Part shown: piece by piece, positions 44,190 through 53,497 of the stretch
Layout: the number at the start of each line of letters is the position of its first letter
Numbering within the stretch: the first letter of the stretch is position 1
From: Candidatus Aminicenantota bacterium
GTDB taxonomy: Bacteria; Acidobacteriota; Aminicenantia; UBA2199
DNA length: 64,000 nucleotides
Direction: 5' to 3'
NCBI GenBank assembly: GCA_026393835.1
Contig: JAPKZK010000104.1
Span: 152,731-216,730 of the forward strand
Notes under the pieces: generated by a model
Told to the model about the DNA's origin: nothing
Database searches by the model: none
Seen by the model: the letters and a program-made list of their open reading frames with translations, nothing else
Made by a program: the position numbers and the translations under genes

Positions 44190-46502
44190 TTATTCGATTA
44201 ACCACAGCTTGCCGTTGATAAATGCCGCGGTTCTCTTTTCCGACGGCGACGCCGCATATACACAACCTTCCATGTCGGGACCGACATAACTGAAATTATA
44301 TTCTCCATCCATTTTAACGATTTCACCGTCGCCGCTGGAAAAATAAACCTCGGAATTAATCCCACAGGAAATAATATCCACCAGGTTTTTTTGGGAGGCC
44401 ACGCTTTTATTGACATAAGGACTTAAAGATACCGCCTGCAGCCCACTCCCGGCAAAAAGCAGTTTATCGCTTCGCTCGTTCAATATGTAAACCATTCTAT
44501 CGGGCCGGTTGTAATGAACATTAAACGCCACCTTTGCCAACCGGATAGACGACTGACTCTTATAATTATATAGTATCAAATCCTTTTCATTTTTCGTCAG
44601 CACCAGGATTTCCTTTTTCAAGGGATCGAAATCCAGGATATCTAATTCAGCATAATTATCCCTTCCCAGGAACACGGTCTCATCGACAGGCGTCGCCCGG
44701 TTATCGGATTGATCCCAGGCCACCCCATGAAACGCATTCTTTAAATCGGAAATATAAATAATAAAATGGGTCAACGCCCCCGGGGCTGCCGTGGTTGCCG
44801 GGAAATAGGTTTTTACCATTTCCGAAGAAGTCAGGTCCAATTGCTGGCCTTTTTCCACCAGCGTCTGGACCTCTGAATTGGTACTAAAGGCATTGGCCAC
44901 CAGGGCATATTTTTTGACTGCATCGATGGGGGGGGCGCTTTCAACCGGTCCCACTTCCGTCAACCTGACTAATTTTCGTGCGACAAAATTATATTTGTAT
45001 ATAGAAAAAGGATAAACAGGGTAAACCGGTTTCTTTTTGCCGTATTGGCCAACCTGTGAAAAGGGCGACTCAAAAGCCAGGGACTCGATCTTACGGTCGG
45101 TGATATAAGCCTGCGTCCCGGTGCGGTCAAACCCCACCAACGCCGATAACATAGCCAGGGGTTTGTCCCAAATGGGCTGCAGCCGGATATTGCGGCCCAT
45201 TACACTCAAAGCGTATAGATACACCCCCGCGTTGTCTTTGGCGGCCGCGCAAAGCGCCATGTTCTCACGGTTCGCGGAAGCAAAAATTTCCTGCAATTTC
45301 CCGTTAAAGGACATGGCTTGAACCACCTGCATCTTTTGCAGGTCGATAAGGAAGATTTTTTCCGATTCTCCGCTTTCCCGGGAAGCCGCTGCCAGGATGG
45401 TATCATCGGCGATCCAGACCACCTGTTTGACGTCGAAAAAAGGTAGAAATTTATATTCGGGATACTTATATTCGCTGGGAAATACCTCCTTTAACCGGCT
45501 GATTTCCGCGCCGCTCAATATGGCCCTGTAAATCCAGTGTTGAACAACGCCCTTATCTCCCATCCACAAATGGTAAAGCCCCAATAAACGGTTGATATCG
45601 CCATCCCATTTTTTCCTGGCAAAAACTTCATATAAATAATCCCTGGCTTTTTTTTCCTTCAACAAGACCAGCGCATGGCCGTAAGACTTCATATAATCTT
45701 CATTGTAATCCTCGAATTTCATGCCTTTAAGAATAAGATTGGCCTTATGGGCGTCATCCCGGCTTAAATAATAGTTTGCCATCAATAACCGCACGTCATT
45801 GTTGCCGGGTTGGGCGTCGAGGGCGACCTGGCTGTAGCGCCCCAGCTCGCTCAACCGATTGGATTTAAAACAGGCCTGGGCGGCCAGGAAATTAAAATGA
45901 AAATTATCCGGCGCACGGTCCGCTTCACTCTTCACCAGGGCCAGGGCGTCATCCGGCTTATTCATATCAAGGTACAATCGCCCCAGCAGGATTTTGTATT
46001 CCGGCGCATTGACCAGCGCCAACGCCCGCTTAAGATTCTGTTCTGCCAGGGGATAATTTTTTTCTTTGACATATTCCATGCCCAGGCAAAGATAGATGAC
46101 CGAATCCTTGGGGTCCAGCCGAAGGGCCCGTTTCAGCAGCTCCTCGGCGTTGGATACCGCCATGGTGGAAGTGGACAACGCAATGCCTACCAGCGCAAGG
46201 GTGGAACGGGGACTGATTTCAAGGAAATAGCTAAACTGCTGTGTGGCGTCCCGGTATCTTTCCTCTGTCAACAGCCTAAACCCGTTTTCAAGGTTGGGAT
46301 TGGGATACCGCATAAAGTACGATTTAAAATATTTTTTTGCCACCGTCGTGTCTTTAATCAGCAGGTACGCGATCCCCCTGTTGAAATCGCTGCTGCTGCT
46401 GCTGCTGCTGCTGCCGGCGCCGGCGGAAAATAAATCTACAGGCAATACCCACCACCATACTAAAAAAATTGCACACACTGAAATTATTAGCCTTCTTCTC
46501 AT
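44190..46502 (-). CDS. Exported TPR protein with C-terminal propeller-like region
   Basis: 770 residues. An N-terminal signal peptide (LIISVCAIFLVWWWVLP) is followed by eight Ser encoded by a GCT/AGC triplet run. Residues 40-330 contain several tetratricopeptide repeats (for example LLKRALRLDPKDSVIYLCLG). Residues 360-770 are beta-rich with repeated I/V-x-D/S patterns, reminiscent of a WD40- or YVTN-like propeller; I assign this part only loosely. It starts 11 bp downstream of nadK and precedes DUF4416, so it belongs to the same operon. Probably an extracytoplasmic scaffold; function unknown. Confidence 0.78.
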   Translation of the reverse strand: MRRRLIISVCAIFLVWWWVLPVDLFSAGAGSSSSSSSSDFNRGIAYLLIKDTTVAKKYFKSYFMRYPNPNLENGFRLLTEERYRDATQQFSYFLEISPRSTLALVGIALSTSTMAVSNAEELLKRALRLDPKDSVIYLCLGMEYVKEKNYPLAEQNLKRALALVNAPEYKILLGRLYLDMNKPDDALALVKSEADRAPDNFHFNFLAAQACFKSNRLSELGRYSQVALDAQPGNNDVRLLMANYYLSRDDAHKANLILKGMKFEDYNEDYMKSYGHALVLLKEKKARDYLYEVFARKKWDGDINRLLGLYHLWMGDKGVVQHWIYRAILSGAEISRLKEVFPSEYKYPEYKFLPFFDVKQVVWIADDTILAAASRESGESEKIFLIDLQKMQVVQAMSFNGKLQEIFASANRENMALCAAAKDNAGVYLYALSVMGRNIRLQPIWDKPLAMLSALVGFDRTGTQAYITDRKIESLAFESPFSQVGQYGKKKPVYPVYPFSIYKYNFVARKLVRLTEVGPVESAPPIDAVKKYALVANAFSTNSEVQTLVEKGQQLDLTSSEMVKTYFPATTAAPGALTHFIIYISDLKNAFHGVAWDQSDNRATPVDETVFLGRDNYAELDILDFDPLKKEILVLTKNEKDLILYNYKSQSSIRLAKVAFNVHYNRPDRMVYILNERSDKLLFAGSGLQAVSLSPYVNKSVASQKNLVDIISCGINSEVYFSSGDGEIVKMDGEYNFSYVGPDMEGCVYAASPSEKRTAAFINGKLWLIE

Positions 46503-46512
46503 GGCGACCTCC

Positions 46513-47358
46513 CTAAATACCCCAGTTCAATTTTTCATTCAAGAGTCGAAAATAATTCATCTCTTTAGCCGCGATCATCTTCAGCTTTTTATCGTAAAGG
46601 CCGACATCGAACGTATCTCCTGTGTCCATGGGAAGTACTTTCTGACCGTCTACCGTAAAAAACACCCGGTTATTTTCAGACATGGACGTCACCCTGATCC
46701 TTGAAGTATCCGGCACCACCAGGGGCCGGAAAGTTAATGAATGGGGGCATATGGGGGTAACGATAAACCCGTTCACCCGGGGCGACACGATGGGCCCGCC
46801 GGAAGCAAGGGAATATGCGGTGGAACCGGTGGGCGTGGCGATAATAAGCCCATCGCCGCTGAATTCCACCACCCGCTCCCGGTCGATCTCCAGCAGGAGT
46901 TTGCTGACCCTGGAAATGTTGCCCCTATTGGCCACCACGTCATTCAGGGCAATCCATTTTTCTCCTTTGAAATTTATTTCCAGCAACTTTCTCTCGGAAA
47001 TAAAGGCCCTACCGTAAAAAATTTCGCTCAATTTTTCTTCCAGTAAATCTTTGCTTAATTCGGTCAGGAAACCGAGGGTCCCCAGGTTGAATCCGCCCAC
47101 CGGGATATGGGCTTCCACGGCCCTGGTGGCTACGGATAGCAATGTGCCGTCCCCGCCGATCAATATGATGATATCCACCCGCGCAGCGATCTCGTCCCGT
47201 GAAACATCGCTGCTCATCCCGATTAAATCCGCGGCGATTTTTTCCAGGACCACTTCGACGTTGAATCGTTTTAGAATCTTGATGGCAGATTCCAGGTAGG
47301 ATACCACTTCGCTGTGGGGCTTGACCACGATACCGGCTTTTTTATATATCGATTGCAT
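46513..47358 (-). CDS. nadK: NAD kinase
   Basis: 281 residues of the ATP-NAD kinase family, which phosphorylates NAD+ to NADP+. Visible motifs are ILIGGDGTLL, FNLGTLGFLTE, LNDVV, FSGDGLIIATPTGSTAYSLASGG and the C-terminal beta-sandwich region. The length is normal. The start overlaps tlyA by 17 bp; the tlyA-nadK order is common in bacteria. Confidence 0.97.
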   Translation of the reverse strand: MQSIYKKAGIVVKPHSEVVSYLESAIKILKRFNVEVVLEKIAADLIGMSSDVSRDEIAARVDIIILIGGDGTLLSVATRAVEAHIPVGGFNLGTLGFLTELSKDLLEEKLSEIFYGRAFISERKLLEINFKGEKWIALNDVVANRGNISRVSKLLLEIDRERVVEFSGDGLIIATPTGSTAYSLASGGPIVSPRVNGFIVTPICPHSLTFRPLVVPDTSRIRVTSMSENNRVFFTVDGQKVLPMDTGDTFDVGLYDKKLKMIAAKEMNYFRLLNEKLNWGI

Positions 47359-48151
47359 GGCTTATAATTGTATCACTAATGGAGTCCTTTTTTCCATACT
47401 CCAGGAGAAAAAAATATTCGCGGTTGCCTTTTCTACCCTTAACCCCGGCAGAAGTGAAGCCGGTAACGGCGTAATTTAACTGCTGGATTTTTTTTTTAAG
47501 TCCCAGTAGAATTTCAATGCGTTTTTCTTTTTCCCGGATGACGCCGCCTTTTTCCACGTCTTCCCGGCGCGCTTCGAACTGGGGCTTAATAAGCGTCAAT
47601 ACCCGGGCCTTTTTAAATACCGATAGGGCCGGGAGTATTTTGGTTACTGAAATAAACGAGACGTCCATGGTAATCAAATCGGGTTCGAAAGGGATGTCCC
47701 CGGGTTCCAGGAGGCGGGCGTTTTTTTTAAACAATATCAGCCGCGGCTCTCGTTTCAAACGGTCATCCACCTGGCGGATGTTGACATCCACCCCTACCGC
47801 CGCCTCCGCCCCGTTTTGCAGCATATAATCGCTAAAACCGCCGGTGGAGATGCCGATATCCACCACTTTCATCCCTTTGACAGCGATGGCAAATTCCGTG
47901 AAAGGTTTTTCGATTTTAGCGGCCCCGCGGGAAGCATAGGGGGATTTTTCTTTGATTTCCACCAACCGGTCGGGCGTCACAATCGCATCGGCTTTATAGA
48001 CCACCTGGCCGTTAACCAGGATTTCCCCGGCCATAATAAAAGCCCTTGCTTTTTCAAGGGAAAGCGCAAGGCCACGTTTCACCACTTCTTCATCCAGGCG
48101 ATTTTTGGGCGACTTGATCCTTTTTTGACATTTTCCTTGTTCAATAGCCAT
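47342..48151 (-). CDS. tlyA: TlyA-type rRNA 2'-O-methyltransferase
   Basis: 269 residues. The N-terminal S4 RNA-binding domain (RLDEEVVKRGLALSLEKARAFI) is followed by a Rossmann methyltransferase with SAM motif DIGISTGGFSDYML and the LIKPQFEARREDV segment. TlyA methylates cytidines in 16S and/or 23S rRNA. It heads the tlyA-nadK-TPR-DUF4416 operon. Confidence 0.95.
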   Translation of the reverse strand: MAIEQGKCQKRIKSPKNRLDEEVVKRGLALSLEKARAFIMAGEILVNGQVVYKADAIVTPDRLVEIKEKSPYASRGAAKIEKPFTEFAIAVKGMKVVDIGISTGGFSDYMLQNGAEAAVGVDVNIRQVDDRLKREPRLILFKKNARLLEPGDIPFEPDLITMDVSFISVTKILPALSVFKKARVLTLIKPQFEARREDVEKGGVIREKEKRIEILLGLKKKIQQLNYAVTGFTSAGVKGRKGNREYFFLLEYGKKDSISDTIISHAIDI

Positions 48152-48277
48152 TCGGGGAGTTTATAACAAAATCCCGTAAAAAGCAATATAATAAATTTTT
48201 GCTTTCCCCCTTTAAAAAAAATCTTATTTGGTGTATAAATAATCTTGATTTTCTTTACCTGCTCCGACGAGGATACG

Positions 48278-49702
48278 ATGATGCAACACATGAATGGAAT
48301 ATCCGGGATTGAAAAAGACAGGATAATCGAAGGTAATAAACTTGAATACGGCGAAAAACACGACGCCCTGAGGTGGCCGACAGCGCAAGAAGCAGAGAAT
48401 GCCTCCTCGGAAAGAAATGAACTGCTGGAACATTTGTTTGCCCTGGATGTGAAATCCTGCTGCAATGGCGCCAAGCTGGATTGTCGAAAATTATCGCCCG
48501 GCTGCCGGATTTGTATCGAGGGATCATGGTCCTGTTTATTTATCAACGGGACCTGCAACGGCCGGTGTTTCTACTGCCCCTCCGAACAAACGGAAACGGA
48601 CGACCCCATGACCAACACGGTCCCGTTTCCCAATGTCGAGGATTACATCGATTACATTGCCAAATTCGGTTTCACCGGGGTCAGTATCAGCGGTGGGGAG
48701 CCGTTCCTGACCTTTGATAAATCATTGGCCTTTGCAGCGAAAATTAAGAGAAAATTTGCCGGCGGTATTTATCTCTGGATTTATACTAACGGGACATTGG
48801 TCACCGAGGAAAAACTCAAGCAGTTGAGAGACGCCGGGCTTGACGAAATCCGTTTCGATATCGGCGCCGTCGATTATCGATTGGAAAATGTGAAACTGGC
48901 CGCCCGTATCATCGACAAGGTGACGGTGGAAATCCCGGCGATCCCCGATGAATTTCATTTATTGAAGGAGGCCATTCCCCGGATGAAGGAAATCGGCGTC
49001 GATTTTTTAAACCTCCATCAACTGCGCCTCACCCCCTACAATTATCCCAGGGTGGCCAAAAGAAATTATACGTTTTTACATGGTCCGAAAGTGACGGTCC
49101 TGGAGTCGGAGTTGACGGCCTTAAAAGCGATAAAATTTGCGGTGGAACAGGATGTGGACCTGCCCATTAATTACTGTTCGTTTGTCTATAAAGAGCGATT
49201 CCAAAAAATGGCTGCCCGGAAGCGTCATGCGGCATTAATTAGAAAACCCTACGAAGATATCACCGCGGCCGGCTATATCAGGACGCTTATTATTAAAGGC
49301 AGCCCCGACCATATTGAACAGCATGTGGAAATTTTCAAGAAAAATGGCGAAGATGAACGGTTATGGTCCAGGGAAAGTTCGCGGCTTTCTTTTTCTCAAT
49401 CGCTCTGGAAATACATCGATTTTAATAAATTTTCGCTTACCGTGGTTTACCACGAAACCCGGGTCTGTCCATTCATTTCTTACCATCATGAGTTCCGGGA
49501 GATCCGCTTAAACGACAACAAGGCCGTTTTCATCGAACGGAGGCCGGTGTTTACCGGCAAAGAACTGGACCGGGAAGACGCCTGGTTTTTTGGAAAGATA
49601 ATGACCACGGGTAAAACCCCGGCGCCGGCGTCCATGGATGCTTATTGGAATGAAATATTGGACTTCGAACGCCTCAAACCGGGTTTGGCCGCATATTTTT
49701 GA
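48278..49702 (+). CDS. Radical SAM protein
   Basis: About 474 residues from the ATG at 48278, which has GAGGA at the right distance; a TTG start at 48245 is also open. The radical SAM cluster motif is CNGRCFYC (C-x3-C-x2-C), followed by the GVSISGGEPFLT SAM-binding loop and an IYTNGT strand. Several extra Cys lie upstream (CCNGAKLDC and CRICIEGSWSC) and may bind an auxiliary cluster. The specific reaction is not recognised. It is divergent from tlyA and stands alone. Confidence 0.88.
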   Translation: MMQHMNGISGIEKDRIIEGNKLEYGEKHDALRWPTAQEAENASSERNELLEHLFALDVKSCCNGAKLDCRKLSPGCRICIEGSWSCLFINGTCNGRCFYCPSEQTETDDPMTNTVPFPNVEDYIDYIAKFGFTGVSISGGEPFLTFDKSLAFAAKIKRKFAGGIYLWIYTNGTLVTEEKLKQLRDAGLDEIRFDIGAVDYRLENVKLAARIIDKVTVEIPAIPDEFHLLKEAIPRMKEIGVDFLNLHQLRLTPYNYPRVAKRNYTFLHGPKVTVLESELTALKAIKFAVEQDVDLPINYCSFVYKERFQKMAARKRHAALIRKPYEDITAAGYIRTLIIKGSPDHIEQHVEIFKKNGEDERLWSRESSRLSFSQSLWKYIDFNKFSLTVVYHETRVCPFISYHHEFREIRLNDNKAVFIERRPVFTGKELDREDAWFFGKIMTTGKTPAPASMDAYWNEILDFERLKPGLAAYF

Positions 49703-49798
49703 TGCACGCGGCGCGTGCGCCCATTTGTAGAACCGTAACTGCAGATTAAAATAAAATGAGTATCGGGCTCCAAACCATCCCCTTAAAACTTTTGATGA

Positions 49799-50491
49799 TT
49801 AATCTTCAAAATCAGGGATATTGTACTTGCTGCGCAGGTAGTTCAAGCGGTAGCGGTTCTCGATCACAGGTTTTCGTAATTCCGGCGCCAGGTGCCGGTT
49901 AAAAACAGCCACTTTCAATTCCAATGTCTCATCTTCTTTAAACAGGTCTACTAATTTTTCATAAACCGGCGCCGCTTCCACTTTCTCCTTATTTCTTAAT
50001 TGTTGAAAAACCCTTTCAAAGTCTTCTTTCAAGGCCGCCAGGTCCCTGGGAAAATTCTCGAAAAAGTTTTCCCACGCCGCATATACATATTCATATCCGT
50101 TTTCATGTTCACTAACCACGCTGGACAAACTCGGTGGGCCGGTTCTACTTTCAGCGCCGACATGTAATTGGAGGAAGGTTTCGAAATTCTTTTTCACTTC
50201 GTAATAAAAATTGGAGAAGCTGGAAATTTTCTTATTCTTTTGGGACCATCGTTCCACCACGGCGGCGATGGATTCTTCGACTATACGGACCGGGATTCGT
50301 TTCTCGTACCAGCGGTACAGCACATCGAAGTCTTTGGGTGTAATAAAGAAATGAATCTTAAACGAGTTTTCAAGGTATTGAATTACCTTGATGATGAAAT
50401 CATAACCCTCATTGCCCGTGTTTGCCGCCGGATTATTCATTTGGTGAACCTTTGTGCCTTCGCACCTGCGTGCCTTGGTGGCTATTTTCAT
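49799..50491 (-). CDS. Hypothetical protein with repeat-derived N-terminus
   Basis: 230 residues, not recognised. The body is charged and helical (for example WENFFENFPRDLAALKEDFERV), with an FFITPKDFDVLYRWYEKRIP segment that resembles a small helical binding module. The first 17 codons from the ATG at 50491 are a copy of a dispersed repeat also present in non-coding DNA at 51339-51378, so translation may really start at the ATG at 50440. It lies 8 bp downstream of coaX and is probably cotranscribed. Confidence 0.7.
   Translation of the reverse strand: MKIATKARRCEGTKVHQMNNPAANTGNEGYDFIIKVIQYLENSFKIHFFITPKDFDVLYRWYEKRIPVRIVEESIAAVVERWSQKNKKISSFSNFYYEVKKNFETFLQLHVGAESRTGPPSLSSVVSEHENGYEYVYAAWENFFENFPRDLAALKEDFERVFQQLRNKEKVEAAPVYEKLVDLFKEDETLELKVAVFNRHLAPELRKPVIENRYRLNYLRSKYNIPDFED
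50441..50489. repeat. Dispersed repeat copy at a gene start
   Basis: On the minus strand the unit AAAATAGCCAC-AAGGCAC-GAAGGCACAAAGG-TTCACCAA matches 51339-51378 with a short insertion. This copy is read as the N-terminus of the hypothetical protein. Confidence 0.75.
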
Positions 50492-50499
50492 GGCGGATT

Positions 50500-51249
50500 T
50501 TACTTTTTAATCCGGTCGTAAATTTCTTTCAGGCCGTAATAGATCAGGTCGGGTTCGAAGCGGTCGATGCCTTCGATCCTGCCTTCAAAGTATTTGGATA
50601 GGCCGCCGGTGGCAATTACTTTTGCGTCCTGGCCGATGATTTTCTTATATTCTTTAATCATGTAGGTCAGGCCGCCCACGCTGCTGTAAAAAATCCCGGC
50701 GCGGATATGATCTTCGGTATTGGTGCTGAGGATGGATTTGGGTATGCTGAAATGGATAAGTTCCAGTTTGGCGGTTTTTTCGGCCAGGCTGTGGATCGAG
50801 AGTTCGATGCCGGGCATGATGCAGCCCCCCAGGTATTCGCGGTCTTTGCTTATCACGTCGAAAGTGATGGCCGTGCCGGAATCGATTATTATAAAAGGGG
50901 GTTCAAAGAAATGGACAGCGCCCACGGCATCGGCAATCCTGTCCGCGCCCAGTTCCGAAGGGCGATCGATTTTAAGGGTAAGGCCCGAGTCGGTGGTGTA
51001 GTCGATAAAAATAGCTTCTTTATGGAAATATTCTCTAACGGCTTCTCCCAGGGATTCATCGACAAAAGGTACCACCGAAGAGACGATAACGCCCCTGATA
51101 GGTTTCCTGAGTTCTTTTTTTACAAGACTTTTTAAAAACGTCACCGAGATTTCGTCGGGGGTGAGCAGTTTGTTTTTAGAGGCGATGACATCGCCGTCAA
51201 AAATAGCCACGCCGGTGGCAGTGTTTCCCACATCGATGGTTAATAACAT
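50500..51249 (-). CDS. coaX: Type III pantothenate kinase
   Basis: 249 residues of the ASKHA-fold CoaX family, which makes the first committed step of coenzyme A synthesis. Visible motifs are the N-terminal phosphate loop LLTIDVGNT, the pantothenate-binding GADRIADAVGA, the DSGTAITFDV strand, GGCIMPGI and the C-terminal VIATGGLS. Coenzyme A also supplies the phosphopantetheine arms of the NRPS/PKS carrier domains. RBS AAGGAG precedes the ATG. Confidence 0.97.
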   Translation of the reverse strand: MLLTIDVGNTATGVAIFDGDVIASKNKLLTPDEISVTFLKSLVKKELRKPIRGVIVSSVVPFVDESLGEAVREYFHKEAIFIDYTTDSGLTLKIDRPSELGADRIADAVGAVHFFEPPFIIIDSGTAITFDVISKDREYLGGCIMPGIELSIHSLAEKTAKLELIHFSIPKSILSTNTEDHIRAGIFYSSVGGLTYMIKEYKKIIGQDAKVIATGGLSKYFEGRIEGIDRFEPDLIYYGLKEIYDRIKK

Positions 51250-51829
51250 TTGAAAGCTCCTTACACGTTTCGTTTCAAAAATAGACCGTCAAAGGAATAT
51301 ATACCATAGAATCCTATATTTCTCAAGCGCATATTAAGAAAATAGCCACAAAGGCACGAAGGCACAAAGGTTCACCAAGGGGTTTATTAAAGCCCATCCC
51401 CCTGTTGTTGCCCGAAACCATTGAGATTTCGTGATCCCGGGTAGACACGGGGGTCTACCCCTACACAAGTGGTGAATTGATCTACCGCCGGAGATGGTGT
51501 TTTCTTTTCGGTCATTTGAATTTTGGTCATTTGGATTTGTTTGTACACGCGAGTTCGGATTTCGAATTTCGGATTTCTTTCAAATTTTGCCGGAAAATGT
51601 CAGGATTTGACGTGTTAATAATTATTGCGGTAGTCATCGATCATTTCCTCCTGTATTCGCTGCCGGGTTTGTATTTTTTTGCGATTCTATATTTTAACCG
51701 AAACCGTGTTTGATTTCAAGCAGCGGGGGAGCAAGAACGGAGCAGGCAAAAAAACGTCTTCCCCAGGATGTGGGCGTTGGGTATGAAAAAAAAGCTATAA
51801 CGGCATTGGAAAAGGATTATACAGTTTTT
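51250..51829. other. Gene-free region upstream of the second tandem array
   Basis: 580 bp without a supportable gene. It holds one dispersed repeat copy (51339-51378) and simple-sequence stretches such as GGATTTCGAATTTCGGATTTC. Short frames here show no protein-like composition. Confidence 0.6.
51339..51378. repeat. Dispersed repeat copy, non-coding
   Basis: AAAATAGCCACAAAGGCACG continues as AAGGCACAAAGGTTCACCAA. It matches the element at 50441-50489 in opposite orientation. Confidence 0.75.
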
Positions 51830-52150
51830 GGAAAGTTTTCCGGGGAGTCCGGAAAGTTTTCCGGGGTGTTCGGAAAGTTTTCCGGGATGTTCGGAAAGTT
51901 TTCCGGGGTGTTCGGAAAGTTTTCCGCGGTGTTGGAAAAGTTTTCCGCGGCGTTCGGAAAGTTTTCCGGGGTGTTGGGAAAGTTTTCCGGGGCGTTCGGA
52001 AAGTTTTCCGGGGTGTTGGGAAAATTTTCCGGGGTTTTGAGAAAGTCTTCCGGGATACGCCGCAAAGTTTACGGAGTGTCGCGGAAGCCTTCCGGGAGAC
52101 AGTCAGGAGTTTACGGGGTGTCGCGGAAGGCTTCCGGGAGACAGTCCGGG
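51830..52150 (+). repeat. Roughly 15-copy 21-bp tandem array
   Basis: The core GGAAAGTTTTCC begins at 51830, 51851, 51872, 51893, 51914, 51935, 51956, 51977, 51998 and 52019; diverged copies follow at 52040, 52061 and beyond. The period is a constant 21 bp. The last units form a 42-bp higher-order repeat (GTGTCGCGGAAG...). Each core is itself nearly palindromic. It lies upstream of dgt. A simple-sequence tail of CGCGTTCTTCGCG type follows. Confidence 0.93.
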
Positions 52151-52248
52151 CTTAATGTTTTTCTTTCGCGTTTTTCGTGTGTTTCGCGGGCTTTTTTCTT
52201 AGCGTTTCTTCGCGTTCTTCGCGGCTTAATCTTTTTCCCAGGAAACAT

Positions 52249-52277
52249 TTGACAAAAGCAGGGAGATGTTGTAATTA
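52249..52277 (+). promoter_or_regulatory. Putative promoter for dgt, possibly leaderless
   Basis: TTGACA and TAATTA have a 17-bp spacer (TGTAAT at 52270 with 15 bp is an alternative). The ATG at 52283 follows within 6-8 bp. Confidence 0.4.
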
Positions 52278-52282
52278 ATAAT

Positions 52283-53302
52283 ATGATGGATATTGTAAAA
52301 CAATTGGAACAAAACGAAGAACGCCTGCATCCCAGGGCCGCCAGGAGCGCCCTCAGCAAACGGCAGCGGGAAGAAAAAAAATCCCCAGTACGCACGGAAT
52401 TCCAGAGAGACCGCGACCGCATCCTGCACTGTAAATCGTTCCGCCGCTTGAAACATAAAACCCAGGTTTTTATTTCTCCCGGCGGCGACCATTTCCGGAC
52501 CCGCCTGACCCATACCCTGGAAGTCAGCCAGATTGCCCGGACTATCTCCAAAGCCATGAATTTAAACGAAGACCTTACCGAAGCAATTGCCATGGGCCAT
52601 GACCTGGGCCATACACCTTTCGGCCATACCGGCGAAGGGATTTTAGACGAATTAAACAAAGGCTTTAGACACTATGAACAAAGCCTGCGGGTGGTGGATA
52701 AACTGGAATACGACGGCAAAGGGCTTAATCTTACCAATGAGGTGAGAAACGGTATTCTAACCCATTCCAAAGGCCAGGGACCGATTATCCCGGAAGATAA
52801 GACAAAACTTCCGCTTACATTGGAAGGACAAATCGTGCGCATCTCGGATATTATCGCTTACGTCAACCACGACCTTGACGACGCCCTCCGGGCGGGATTA
52901 ATTACGGAAGACGATATTTCCGAATCCACTAAAATGATTTTCGGGAAAACGTTTGCCAAACGGATCGATACGATCGTGCTGGATGTGATCGAGCAGAGTT
53001 TGAAAATCGACCTGGAATATATTGCGATTTCCGACAGTATTTATGAAGAACTGTCCAGGTTGCGGGATTTTTTGTTTGAGCGGGTGTATTTTGTTAAAGA
53101 AACCGAGGAAGAGATCGAGAAGATAAGGCGGATTTTAACCGTCATTTACCAGGATGTGAAAAAGAACCCGGGGAAATATATCAATCCATACCCCGAGGAA
53201 GACACGGTAGAGCGGCGTATTATCGATTTTATCGCCGGCATGACCGACCGTTACGCCCTGAATCTTTTCCAGCAATTTTGCTTTCCAAATTATATTGTGT
53301 AA
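52283..53302 (+). CDS. dgt: dGTP triphosphohydrolase-like HD protein
   Basis: 339 residues of the dGTPase family. Metal-binding HD motifs are visible: His in RTRLTHTLEVSQIAR, then GHDLGHTPFGHTGE, and IVRISDIIAYVNHDLDDAL near residue 185. The N-terminal RDRDRILHCKSFRRLKHKTQVF block is typical. The family hydrolyses dNTPs to nucleosides and triphosphate, balancing dNTP pools and sometimes limiting phage replication. It is convergent with the STAND/TPR gene; the 195 bp between them hold no clear terminator. Confidence 0.95.
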   Translation: MMDIVKQLEQNEERLHPRAARSALSKRQREEKKSPVRTEFQRDRDRILHCKSFRRLKHKTQVFISPGGDHFRTRLTHTLEVSQIARTISKAMNLNEDLTEAIAMGHDLGHTPFGHTGEGILDELNKGFRHYEQSLRVVDKLEYDGKGLNLTNEVRNGILTHSKGQGPIIPEDKTKLPLTLEGQIVRISDIIAYVNHDLDDALRAGLITEDDISESTKMIFGKTFAKRIDTIVLDVIEQSLKIDLEYIAISDSIYEELSRLRDFLFERVYFVKETEEEIEKIRRILTVIYQDVKKNPGKYINPYPEEDTVERRIIDFIAGMTDRYALNLFQQFCFPNYIV

Positions 53303-53497
53303 GGTATCTTCCTGTGTAGAGACAAATGAAATTATCAAGCAATATCGGTCATATTACTACGACATTGCCGCGGCGCGCATTTTAAATTTATGCCAAATTC
53401 AGGGATTATCAAGTATTATCAGGGGTTTTACTGCGGCATTATTGCTTTTAACTCCACTGTCTCGCTTTCAGTCAATTCGAATTTTTTTGCCATCGTT

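Noticed and set aside
51477..51713. Small hydrophobic open frame upstream of the second array
   Set aside because: It is built partly from GGATTTCGAATTTCGG simple repeats and has no ribosome-binding site.
51710..52252. Open frames with heptapeptide repeats (GKFSGVF on the plus strand, PENFPNT on the minus strand) across the second 21-bp array
   Set aside because: A 21-bp period is a multiple of three, so any frame without a stop in one unit stays open on both strands. There is no credible start site, ribosome site or non-repeat domain.
53303..53497. Terminator between dgt and the STAND/TPR gene
   Set aside because: No convincing hairpin with a T run was found; unlike other convergent pairs, it lacks the composite repeat.
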